From contig NW_027506910.1 in the NCBI RefSeq assembly GCF_052324685.1, positions 1,029,756 through 1,093,755 on the forward strand: DNA of 64,000 nucleotides, written 5' to 3'. The first letter of the stretch is position 1. The number at the start of each line of letters is the position of its first letter. The stretch comes from Brachyhypopomus gauderio (taxonomy: Eukaryota; Chordata; Actinopteri; Gymnotiformes; Hypopomidae). Shown here piece after piece: positions 32,692 through 46,988 of the stretch. Position numbers and translations under genes: made by a program. Below the pieces are notes generated by a model. That model was not told the origin of the DNA. It made no database searches and was given only the letters and a program-made list of their open reading frames with translations.

Positions 32692-35600
32692 CGCTGTGAG
32701 GAGTAGTAGTTTATTTTTTTTTTATTTTTTTTATTTTTTTTTTATTGAAGAATAACAAGTACATACACATCACTCGTAAAGGTAGGAGAAAACAAGGTAC
32801 AGAAACGTCAAGAAAACAAAGAGGGACTAGGGGGCCAAGAAAAAAAACTCTAAACACTAAAAACACTAGAACAAAAGAAATTTAGAAACATCAAGAGCCA
32901 CTTTTTTGGCATACTCAGATCTTACACATTTTAATGAGGAGAAGTACCGCTTAAAGTCAACTAGGAAGCCTGCAAAGCATGGGGCTGAGCGTCTCCATTT
33001 ACAGCAGTGTATGTGGTATTTAGCAAGCAAGAAAACAATATTCACCAAATCAGATATTTTGTGATCAAGATCGCTGAAAAAGTACAACACATGATTAAGA
33101 TTAAAGACCGGAATGTTCTCAAGTTTTAATGATAACCAATTTCTCATGTCACTCCAAAAAATTTTAGTGATGGGGCAAGTGAAGAACAGATGTTCTAAGG
33201 ATTCACCTGGACTATCACAAAAAGAACAACCTTCCACTTCGAATTTAAACCGTCTTTGTAGAAAATCTGCAACTGGATAAAAGTTATGACAAATTTTAAA
33301 ATGAGTTTCTTTCACCTTAGGTGAGACAGGATATCTCAGATATTTAGAGTTGGACTTTAATGCTGTAGCTGAGTCTGCCAGGACTGATGTCCTTATGTTA
33401 TAATCATAAAACAATTTAGATTTAAAGGCAGACGTAAGAACAGCAGTATTACACCTTTTGTCCATTATGTTGCAAGTACTTATTACCAAATTAGGAAGGG
33501 TTGAAGAGACTTTAGCATACAGAAGGGTGTTTTGTATGAGACAGACCAGAGCATCTGGAATAGCTTTACACATTTTCAAATAATCTTTACGATTACAAAC
33601 CAAATTATATTTGTCCATAAAATCCCTGTGGTCCAACAGACAACCACCGGCATCCATCAAATCAGTTACAAACAAAACACCCTTCTCGTACCAATCAGCT
33701 TTAAAAACTGATTTCCTGTTGACCAGTATTGTTCTATTATTCCACAATAAAGAACCATGTGGTGAAAAGTTGTGAGAGAAAATCATTTTCCAGTAGTGCA
33801 AGACTTGCGCGTGGAATTTAGATAACTTAACCGGAATCTTACTAATCTCAAAATCACACCGTAGGAAAAAATCCATACCACCAATCTTTTTAATTAAAGC
33901 TCTAGGAATGTGAAACCACATAGAGTTCGGAGAAGACAGGAGGGACCTTAACCAGTTAATTCTACAAGAACCAAGTAATGCTTCAAAATCTAAGGCTTTG
34001 ATACCACCCTTATTATAATCTTTAATCAATTGAGATCTCCTCAAGTAGTGAGTTTTATTCTTCCAAAGGAAATGAAAAAATATTGAATTTGCCTTTTGAA
34101 TAGATTTCTTAGAAGTAAAAACCGCCTGGCAAGGATAAATCAATTTAGACACTCCTTCAGCTTTAGAAAGAAGAACACGACCGAAAATTGTAAGATCTCT
34201 AGTTAACCAGTGACCCAGGGATTTCTTCATATCAATCACCCTTTTATCAACATTGATCTCTTCTCTCCTAACAGGGTCCTTAGAAATCGTAATGCCCAGA
34301 TATTTCACTTCAGACTTAACGGAAATAGAAGCAACAGATTCCTCAGAGCAAGAATGGATCGGGAGCAGATCACATTTTTTGATATTGAGAAGCAGACCTG
34401 AAGCACCAGAAAAAGACGAAACCAGATTTAGAGCCACTTCCACCATGGTTTTATCTTTTAGAAAAATAGCAGTATCATCGGCAAATTGACTTAATTTAAA
34501 TTCCTTACCCAAAATATTAATGCCATGCAAATTTGAATTCCTATAAATTGATAGCGTAAACATTTGAGTTGCCAAGATGAATAATTTAGGAGAAATCGGA
34601 CATCCTTGACGAATGCCTCGTGACACACTAAAGCTTGGGGTCATACCATTACCAAGGGATACTGAACTACTTATATCAGTATAAAACATCTCGATTATAC
34701 TACGAAATTTCTCCCCAAAACCCATGCGTTCCAGGGTTTCGGCAATGAAACAATGTTCCAAAGAGTCGAACGCCTTGTAGAAATCAAGGAATAAAATAAA
34801 ACTGTCATTATTAATAAATTCTCTATAGTCCAACATGTCTAGAATCAATCTGGTATGAAAATGTATATTCCTTCCTTTCATGAAGGCAGACTGACATTCA
34901 CTAATTACAGAAGCCAAGCCCTTATTTAAGCGATTTGCATACACAAACGCTAGCATTTTATAGTCTATACATAATAAAGTGATTGGTCTCCAATTTTCCA
35001 GGGATAAAGGGTCCTTGTTGACCTTAGGAATCAGGGTGATGAGTCCTCGCTTCATGGTGGGAGAGAGAGATTTGTTAGAGATGCAGTCTACAAGGCCATT
35101 GAATAATAACAACCGAATATCTTCCCAAAAGAAAAGATAGAATTCAACTGTCAGACCATCCAGGCCTGGTGATTTCCCCTTAGCCATTCGCTGGATTACA
35201 TCATCCAACTCATCAATGGTCAAATCTTTCTCCATTGCTTCCTTAAATTGAGAGTCAACTAATTCAATGGAATCATTAATTTCCTCAAAAAAGGACTGGC
35301 ACTTAAATTTGGAAAATTTGGAACTGTACAAATTGCTATAAAAGGCACTAATCTTGTCACATATTGAATCCGAATCTTCAGTAACACTGCCATTAACATA
35401 TAATTTGGAGATTCTCTTTTTGGACTGTCTCTGCTTCTCAAGACCATAGAAATATGCGGAATTTCTTTCACCCTCCTCAATCCAACGAGCCCTGGAGCGA
35501 ATAAACGCGCCCTTTGCCTTTTCTAAAAATAAATCATCAAGTTGAGATTTGAGATCATCTAAATGGCCTCTCTCCTCCGATGTTAACAGAGGTTTAGCAC

Positions 35601-35876
35601 ACATAGAATTTATGTTATTTATAATTTGTGATTGTTTTGCTCTCATCTCATTGGCAGTGTGCTTACCTATTTTAATTGCAAGAGATTTAACGCTAAATTT
35701 AAACCACTCCCATTTGCTCAATGATGAAGTTTCCATCAGTGAAATTTCCTCTAAGAGTTTTCTAACTTCTGTACAAAAGTTCACATTTAACAAAAGCTTG
35801 CTATTGAATTTCCAAATTGAATTTGTGTGCAATTTACGATTGTTCAAGGAGAGGAGTAATGAAACAGCACAGTGGT
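32664..35876 (-). mobile_element. 5'-truncated LINE (Tx1/L1-like)
   Basis: A 3.2 kb retrotransposon inserted into foldback-family sequence. Its poly(A) tail appears as a T run at 32664-32692 on the plus strand, so it lies on the minus strand. Identical 14-bp duplications flank it. Truncation falls inside the endonuclease domain. The reading frame is uninterrupted, so the insertion looks recent. Confidence 0.95.
32866..35876 (-). CDS. LINE ORF2: reverse transcriptase, endonuclease lost
   Basis: An intact open frame of about 1,000 codons to the stop at 32866, lacking a native start because the element is truncated. It opens with DHCAVSL, the tail of the APE-type endonuclease with the final catalytic His motif. 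The reverse transcriptase follows: KGKSPGLDGLTVEFY, GLITLIPKV, NWRPITLLCIDYKMLA, ECQSAFMKGRNI, FILFLDFYKAFDSL, SRGIRQGCPISPKLF and the catalytic FADD box (LSQFADDTAIFL). The C-terminus has a Cys-His cluster (CSFCDSPGESLEHLFFTCPI). This layout and the motifs fit the Tx1/L1 group of fish LINEs. Without the endonuclease and the 5' promoter it should not move on its own. Confidence 0.96.
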
Positions 35877-35890
35877 CAGGCTTGAGAGGT
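35877..35890. repeat. LINE target-site duplication, 5' side of the element
   Basis: Second copy of caggcttgagaggt (see 32650-32663). Confidence 0.9.
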
Positions 35891-36250
35891 GCACGACCTC
35901 GCGCGGCGACAGCGCGCGAGGCCGTCGCGCACGGGCGGAGCCACAGCGATTACGTCATTTTCGCCGCGCGGACCCTCGCGCCGCTCGCGGCGCGTCGAGT
36001 ATAAACCAGGCTTTAAAGTGACGTACAAGTGCTTTAATTCCACCTTGTATAGGTGTATGAACCCAGCAAACATGACTTTGTCCATCGCGCTGAAGCACGG
36101 CGCGCGCGCGAAGTTACAAAATTCGAGAGGTGCACGACCTCGCGAACGGACAGCGCGCGAGGCACTCGCGCACGGGCGGAGCCACAGCGAATACGTCATT
36201 TTCGCCGCGCGGACCCTCGCGCCGCTCGTGGCGCGTCAAGTATAAACCAG
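35885..36250. mobile_element. Two tandem copies of the foldback-family end
   Basis: A first unit runs from 'gaggtgcacgacctcgcg' to 'gagtataaaccaggcttt' (about 36014). A second, longer unit, including 'agtgacgtacaagtgcttta' and the CpG-rich block, ends 'aagtataaaccag' at 36250. Both are close to the right arm of the palindrome at 32391-32645. Confidence 0.85.
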
Positions 36251-36567
36251 GGCTGTGTTCGAAATAGTCTACTACATACTACTGGCGTACTGATCGAGCC
36301 CCAAATCAGTATGTCGTATGCAGTATGTGACCAAAATGAAAATTTCCAGTACGCGAAACATACCCGGATGACCTACTACTTCCGCAAAATATTCCAGTAC
36401 GCGAACAGAGCTATCTTCGTGGTGTACTGCATCCCATCATGCAACGCTACGTTCACGTGACCCCGTAGTGTGCTTTGCTTTTGTCGCATACTGGAAACGG
36501 TACTGCATACTACTACGAGGACCAGTATGCAGTATCCAGTATGTAGTAATCTATTTCGAACACAGCC
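36251..36567. mobile_element. MITE with ~30-bp terminal inverted repeats
   Basis: The left end 'ggctgtgttcgaaatagtct' with 'actacatact' pairs with the right end 'agtatgtagtaatctatttc' with 'gaacacagcc'. The interior is rich in 'cagtatg' and 'catact' motifs and non-coding. Relics of the family occur at 4780-4876 and 62863-62960. Confidence 0.88.
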
Positions 36568-36621
36568 GGCTTAAGACTTCACTAACCGTGGTGAGAAGAC
36601 GGATAGTTTTCTTTCATGTAT

Positions 36622-36797
36622 GCTTTAAAACAGGTGTATAATCCAGGTTCACAAAGTAAAAGTCCTCACCAAGCTTGCTAGATTTTCTAATTAGTGCAAT
36701 CCAGGTAAAATTAGTGGAATCAACACAGGAAGCCTGAGTAAAATCCTGGTGAGGACTTTTACATTCTGAACCTGGATTATACAACTCTGCTTTAAAA
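36622..36797. repeat. 176-bp inverted repeat (small palindromic MITE)
   Basis: The left arm contains 'gtataatccaggttcacaaa' and 'gtaaaagtcctcacca'. The right arm contains 'tggtgaggacttttacattc' and 'tgaacctggattatacaac'. The arms are about 50 bases with roughly 75 bases between them. Confidence 0.85.
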
Positions 36798-37082
36798 CTC
36801 CACATTGGATTAAGATCAGTGTTGTGTTGAGTATTTAAATACCACGGAGTACTGAGTACTGAATACTGAATACTGCCACCACCGCCGTTAGTACCGCTTC
36901 CCTGCTGCTGGCGGCTGCACTTCCAGCAGGCCGCCGCCAGATGTCGCCCGCCCGCGCCGCCGTCCGGGGCTTTGACGTGTCGTCTTTCTCGGGCGTCCGC
37001 TCTACTTCCTGCTTCCTCCGCGGGCTTGTTGTCGAGGCCGAACCCCGTCGAGGTGGTTTGAACGTGGCAGGCGATGGTGTGA

Positions 37083-39493
<2,411 letters not shown>

Positions 39494-41244
39494 TTGGACC
39501 ACGGGCCTTGATTGGCACTTTGCTTGGACACTGACACGTAGCACCTTAGAGATGTACACTGCAGGTGCAGGACTGTTCACATGATGCAGAAGGAGGAGCA
39601 TGGGATTTCTCTCTTCTTTTTTCCTTCTTTTTTTTTTTTACCCCATGAAGTCCTTCACAGCAGGTAATGAAGTGTACAGAGTTAATGTGTTTAATATATT
39701 AGTTAACTTTGTTCCAGTAAAAGGTATAGCAGGCCATGCATTTAGCCATTGCCCTTGTAAATGGCTCTATGGTTTCATTAAGGGTTTTATGAAATACACT
39801 AAAAGAAAAAAAAACTTTTGTTAAACTTGCATTTACGTTATGATTGATTCTGAAATTCATGAAGGTCATGCATCAGAGATTGTTACAATCACGCCTAATA
39901 GTTTAGATGTGTGTGATTTATCCTAGACTTGCATTAAAACTCAACATGCTCCTTTTCCCCCCTAAACTGTGGTGACTTGGAATTTTTCTTTACTGTATTT
40001 TTTTTTTTTTTGGATTCCTAACTTATAAAATTGACCAGGAAGAGTATGGAGGCTATAGAACATGAGTAAGAAGATACTGATAAGAATGGGTGCCTTTTAG
40101 TAGCTGTTTTATATGGCTGTGGTTTATTTTAATGGACTGTAAATGTAGCCAAAAATGTGTTTGTATAACTTGCGACCCAAAACAACTTTATATACATAGT
40201 GATGAAACACATGCCAGGGTTACAATGAATTTCTTCAAAGTAATTCAGTTCAGAAATTGTGATATTCATGTACAGCTCATTACTTTGATTAAAAAGTATT
40301 TCCATTCTAGTTCATCATTTTGTCTTTTACCCTACTGATTTCTGCAAAAGTGATGCCATTTACGGGAAAACTGACAGATATAACGTGTTTGTTATTTAAC
40401 GACTCTTCATCTTTACGTCTTTAGGAATTGTTATAAACGCTTGCATAATTTAAAACAATATGGTGTAGCTTGTTTACAAATTACTCATCACGAAACGCTT
40501 TGGCCAATGCTGGACGCTCAGCACACTACAGCATTTCTCTTTAACATTGTTAATAAACATGTTCCCTGTCTGTGTTGTATATGTTGGAATAAACCCAGAT
40601 GGTTACTGTACCATCAGAATAGGCACATAAATCGCTTTATAATTGGGTGGCAGTAGGAATTGACTAAAGAACCTTAATGAAGTTGCAGCAGCGCTCCCAT
40701 ATTTAGATATGTACCATCTACTGACGTTTTGTGAGAGGTTCACGACCTATCCCACTCCAAGGATTTCTGTTTCAATACTTATATTTAACGCAATGTAGAC
40801 AGCACGTAATGAGAAAACTTGCTTTTTTTTGTTGTTGTTGCTGACTTTTAAAATTATTTCCATCAGCTATAATCACAAAGCCACCACGCTAAAAACGCAA
40901 CTTGCTGTCCGTGCGTTTGTGTCGCGCTGTGCTTCCCCCCAGCGGTTGGGCGTGCGACAGCGGCCACTACGCTAGTTCCGTCCACCTGACGCGTCTCCAC
41001 AGACGCACGCCGCCGGGTTTCCGTATTAGTGATGGTGAATAGCCGCCGCTGCGGTTTGGGGAGGAGGAACAGAAGCCGCGGAGGGAGAGCCCAGCAGTGA
41101 GAGTGCTAGCGGTACTTTGGATTTTCGATTTTTTTTTTACCATTTTTTTTTCTACATCAAGACGTATCAACAGAAACTCCCGAAAGACGAAAATAAAACA
41201 AAAAAACCCCACCAGAACGGGAAGGTAACGTTACGGGGGCGGAA
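39494..41244 (+). other. YIPF4 3' UTR and YIPF4-BIRC6 intergenic/BIRC6 5' UTR
   Basis: No further coding sequence. Candidate YIPF4 poly(A) signals lie at 40552 and 40588. From about 40900 the composition becomes CpG-rich up to the BIRC6 start, consistent with a CpG-island promoter and 5' UTR. Confidence 0.65.
40552..40593 (+). terminator. Two candidate YIPF4 poly(A) signals
   Basis: AATAAA at 40552-40557 and 40588-40593, about 1.06-1.1 kb after the YIPF4 stop and before the CpG-rich BIRC6 promoter region. Confidence 0.5.
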
Positions 41245-44200
41245 ATGGCGGCCGCGGCCTCGCCGGGCTCCTGCTCGTCGAACTCCTCCGACTGGGTCGT
41301 GCTGAGGGACGGATGCCTGCGCTGCGACGAGGAGGGCCTGCGGAGCCTCTCCTACCACCCGGCCCTCAACGCCATCCTGGCCGTCACCAGCCGGGGCAGC
41401 ATCAAAGTCATTGACGGCACGTCGGGGGCCATACTGCAGGCCTCCGCCTTGCACGGTGAGTCTCCGGTTTTTGGCGACGAGCGTCCACTCGCTCGCCGGG
41501 GGGGACGGGGGACGGCCCAAACACGGGGCACCGCGACACGACAGGACGGGGATCTACGCGGGGCCTTGCGTGTCTGTGTTAGCCCGGAGCTAACCCCACC
41601 GAGTCCGGCCTTGGGTCCCCGCCGTCTGGGTCGGTTGTTCGTGGTCGGGTGGTTTATTTAACCGTGTCCGTGTGTGTTTTGTTCCTGATCCGCCGCCGTG
41701 CCGGCTGCTCGCAGCGCCAAACTCGGACCAATGTCACACGGATGAAGGAGAAGCGAGGTGTGATTAGCACCCGTGCTAACCGCTTCCTTCCTGCTAGCTT
41801 AGCCGCCAGTGTGACGGACGCAGCCCGCCGGGCGGAGCGGCTAACGGCTACGGGCGAGTTTAGCGTCGTCGTTACTTCAACTAGCCGCCCGGTTAACGTC
41901 AGTTAGACGGGTGAACCGGGCGGGTTAACGTCAGTTAGACGGGTGAACCGGGCGGGTTAACGTCAGTTAGACGGGTGAACCGGGCGAGCTAACGTCAGTT
42001 AGACGGGTGAACCGGGCGAGCTAACGTCAGTTAGACGGGTGAACCGGGCGAGCTAACGTCAGTTAGACGGGTGAACCTGGGCGAGGTAACGCCAGTTAGA
42101 CGGGTAAACCTGGGCGAGGTAACGCCAGTTAGACGGGTAAACCTGGGCGAGGTAACGCCAGTTAGACGGGTGAACCGGGCGAGGTAACGCCAGTTAGACG
42201 GGTGAACCTGGGCGAGGTAACGTCAGTTAGGCGGGTGAACCTGGGCGAGGTAACGTCAGTTAGACGGGTGAACCTGGGCGAGGTAACGTCAGTTAGACGG
42301 GTGAACCTGGGCGAGGTAACGTCAGTTAGACGGGTGAACCTGGGCGAGGTAACGTCAGTTAGACGGGTGAACCTGGGCGAGGTAACGCCAGTTAGACGGG
42401 TGAACCTGGGCGAGGTAACGCCAGTTAGACGGGTAAACCGGGCGAGGTAACGCCAGTTAGACGGGTAAAGCTGGGCAAACCTGGGCGAGGTAACGTCAGT
42501 TAGACGGGTAAACCGGGCGAGGTAACGTCAGTTAGACGGGTAAACCTGGGCAAACCTGGGCGAGGTAACGTCAGTTAGACGGGTAAACCTGGGCGAGGTA
42601 ACGTCAGTTAGACGGGTAAACCTGGGCGAGGTAACGTCAGTTAGACGGGTGAACCGGGCGGGTTAACGTCAGTTAGACGGGTAAACCTGGGCGAGGTAAC
42701 GTCAGTTAGACGGGTGAACCGGGCGGGTTAACGTCAGTTAGACGGGTGAACCGGGCGGGTTAACGTCAGTTAGACGGGTGAACCGGGCGGGTTAACGTCA
42801 GTTAGACGGGTGAACCGGGCGAGCTAACGTCAGTTAGACGGGTAAACCTGGGCGAGCTAACGTCAGTTAGACGGGTAAACCTGGGCGAGGTAACGCCAGT
42901 TAGACGGGTAAACCTGGGCGAGGTAACGCCAGTTAGACGGGTAAACCTGGGCGAGGTAACGCCAGTTAGACGGGTAAACCTGGGCGAGGTAACGCCAGTT
43001 AGACGGGTAAACCGGGCGGGCTAACGCCAGTTAGACGGGTAAACCTGGGCGAGGTAACGCCAGTTAGACGGGTAAACCTGGGCGAGGTAACGCCAGTTAG
43101 ACGGGTAAACCTGGGCGAGGTAACGCCAGTTAGACGGGTAAACCGGGCGAGGTAACGCCAGTTAGACGGGTAAATTAGACCAGCTAAGTGCCCAAGTGCT
43201 TTATTTTGCTAACTAGCTAGCCACAAGTGTTTTGGCAGATTATTACCTGGCCGTTTTAATGTTAGTTAGCCAGCTAGGTACGTTACTAAATAACATTTAT
43301 TTTGCCAACGGTTTGGTCACTTGACCCTGAACGGTCTATTTGGCTGTTTTTCGCCAGTGCTGTGTGATCACGTTAATAAGCTTGTCTTGTCATTGAAGTT
43401 TTGGTCGACACCGTGAACGCTGTGGGATGTCGGTAATGCATGTTATCTAGATATATCTAATGATCACACTATCCGCCCAAATGTTGTTGACCGGGTTAGA
43501 CTATGACTTATTTCGATTAGACCATTTAAACGAACCTATTTTGCATATGTAAAATGTTTAATATGGCCAGTTGCTTCGCTTAGGGAACATTTTCAGTATG
43601 TGTGGGCACATATGTACCAGGGTACAGATCACAGAAGCATTAGGTCGACTCATTATTATATCAGAACTTTTTGTCTGCTCGTTATGTTCTGGGACAAGCA
43701 AGCTTTAAGTGTGGCTTCGTTTTCCACACCTGACATCACTTGAGAGGAAGGTTTTCTTCTCGTGCTCGGAGTCTTTGCAGGCCTCAACTTAATTTGCTAG
43801 CCAGATGTTTATGAATGACAGCATCAACAAAACATGTTTGGACAGTTTTATGTACAACTGTAGCAAACCAGGTAAATCCGAGGCCCTTTTCCAGATAATG
43901 TAGTGCATGGATCACCATTTGAGAAATACTCTTCACAGAGTATTGAAGTATATAAGTATTATATTTAAGTGTTTTTATCTTCACAATATGTCTCATCAGT
44001 GTTATTATTATTATTATACAGTGATGTAATTTAAGCAGTGCATCTTTGCCTTAGTTTGAGCACTTAGGGAGGGCTTTGTAGTCATTTGATGGATGGAATT
44101 GAGGGTTTTAGTGCAGGTAAACCACAGAAATCCCCAGAGTGGCATGACAGTCCACCGCGTTAAGCCATGGTTTTTTAGCCACTTGTAAGTTGGATGTAAC

Positions 44201-46923
44201 CAGTGTCCGTTTTCTGACATGACTGGTTTAACCATGACATTTTGGAGTCTGGCCGAATGGTCAGGTGATACCTGAATGTGTTTGACTTGTTCTGCGTGTC
44301 GCAGCCATCAGCAAGAAGCACCTTCCATTAGCAGCATTGGCAACGGCTCTTTTCTGATCCATAGAAAATCAAAGACATCAGCAAAATCACTGTTTATTTT
44401 GCTCAGATATGCAAAGAAGGAAAAGAACTTTTGAAATTTGGAATTGGCTGGACTGTGGGAGCTTGCTGTGGTTTTAAGTACGAGGCCCCATGGTGGTTGG
44501 GGATTTATAAAAGGTCCTATTGTGCCCACTACAGAATCATTAGTGCTATCTTAATTTGGAGCTGTGACACCTCCATACACGAGTATAGCAGAGCTGTTAT
44601 AACTCTCACTAGAAGAACTGGAGTCCAGACATGTAGTTTGCATGAGGTTGTCAGAAATCCTAGGTTCGTGTTTTATAGCCCCATCTCCAAACTTCTCTGT
44701 GAAGGTGTCATCTAAATTGGAACTGCTATCTGACAAAGTGCAAACTTGGATATAAGGAATATTTATTATTTGGCACGCATGTGATGAGCCTACCATAGAA
44801 ATTAACCAAAACAAAGCAGACCATTAAAGCAGACCTTAGCCAACGCTGCTTTAACTGTGTAAGTGGTACAGGAGCAGTGTTGTCAGTGCGTGTACTTTGC
44901 GGGGTGATTAGATGTCCTGTCCTTCATTAGGTTGCTCATAATTTTACATCAGCTTTCATCCTTACACCTTACATCTCATTTTTTTTCTGTTGTGAAAAAG
45001 AAAATAATTTATGACTGATGGCAAGGATTGTTCGTACTTAGAAGATTCCTTTTATAAATGTCATCAAACTTCAAAAGACGTAAGACAATCAGCCTTTGAG
45101 TCAAACCTGTAAAGAGTTATATATGTCCTGATATAGGGACAATGTCCTCATCACAGTGGCTTTATTAGCAGGTAATACAATATTATTCATACCTCATCAT
45201 TTAACGTGGTCCTTATGATTGTTGCAGAGAAGATCTTTAATTGCTGCATTTAGCAAAAGTGCCTTTAGATCTGTATTGATTTTTGAAGGATAAAATGCAA
45301 CTGATGGCGTTTTTTTCTTCACCTAACGTGAGGGTATGTGCTTTCAGCTTTCTCTGAGGCATCTGTAGTTTTCTTCAGTTGGAAGTGATCTACAGTCATG
45401 TTGTGGTATTTGAGAGGGCTCAAAGTAAACAGACTGGGAGTATACATGGTAGCTGCTCTTCTTTGATTGGAGGAGAATCACCAGTGTAGCGGCAGTGAAC
45501 AAAAAAACCCCTTCAGTTTTTATAGTGTTTCCAAGAAATGTCATCCAGCGACTAGTGGCCCTTAATGTCCCAGCTGAGGCACAAGAGGGACCTCTGAGAT
45601 TCTCCCGTTGGGCCGCTCACGTGTGACCTCCGAGATTCTCCCGTTGGGCCGCTCACGTGTGACCTCCGAGATTCTCCCGTTGGGCCGCTCACGCGTGACC
45701 TCCGAGATTCTCCCGTTGGGCCGCTCACGCGTGACCTCCGAGATTCTCCTGTTGGGCCACTCACACGTGACCTCTGCGTTGCAGCTAAACCCGGAGGCCG
45801 CGTGAGGTGTCAGTACTTCCCCGCGGTGGACAAGGTGCTGTTTGTGGATGACTGTGCGGTGGGCTGCCGGAAGGACCTGAACGGTATCCTGCTCCTGGAC
45901 ACGGCGCTGCAGGCCCCGGTACCCAAGCCCGAGGACATGGTCCAGCTGGAGCTGCCCGTCACGGAGGTAAGAACCCTGCAAACACTGACCTCACATCTGT
46001 TTTTGCTGAGACTTGACTTTAAAAAAAAATTTTGCGCTGTTATGTTCTAATCAAATCAGTTATATGGATTTTGGAAAGCTGCCTTGTAGTTCAGAACTGA
46101 GGTTTGGTGCCCAGATGTCAGATATTCAGTGGTTGGATGTCTTCTGCGTTTCCTCTGTGACTGACTTGCTTCACAGTGCTGTTTTGTAAAGATCTGAACT
46201 ACTCAGGGGGTTGAATGTGAACGCTGTCGTACTGGGCTTTGCTGTGCGGTTGAAGTCAGACTGTAACCTGGGCAAGCGAAGGCTGCATACCACTCAGGCA
46301 GTACAATGTTGCCAGACTGGTTGGTTGATGCTCTGTGTGCGTGGTGTGCTCTTTGATGTGCCAGTCTTGCTCAACGCTCCCTTCCTACAGACTGCAGGTC
46401 TGGAATCCAGCAAGCGTCTAGCACTGAAGCAGCAGGCGGTGCTGTGATCGGTCCTTGTGATTGAGATAAGCACAGCTGTCGTCACATCTGACCCCGGGGG
46501 GAAGGCAGGGTTGAAAGGCAGTAGCACCTAGCCTAGTCCCCCTAGTTGGGATTTGAAGACCTATGTAAACTGGCTATCAGTAGTCTGTAAAATCTATAAC
46601 CAAGTTTTCGATTGGCGGTCCAGAGTCGGTCTCCTTTTACCTTTGAGCCTTTATTCTTCAGTGAAGCACAGAGATGAGCTGGCGTGCAAGTTGGAATAAA
46701 AGCTCCATTATGTTCAAATGCTCGGGCAGGTGTCCTTGGATACACTTGGCCCTGTAAGATGTGAAGAACATGGTCACCTCATCTGAGAAACTGCATGTGG
46801 TCCAACAGCAAATATCAGTAGTAGCGTAGTAATGGGAAAAGCTCTTAATTAAGGTTAACTTTGGACAGAGATGGTCTCAGATACGATGGCTAAGTGGCTG
46901 CTTGGAGTGGAAATCCCTTCTTC

Positions 46924-46988
<65 letters not shown>

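Noticed and set aside
41896..43175. Possible CRISPR-like array because of regular spacing
   Set aside because: The units are contiguous head-to-tail repeats with no unique spacers, and the host is a vertebrate.
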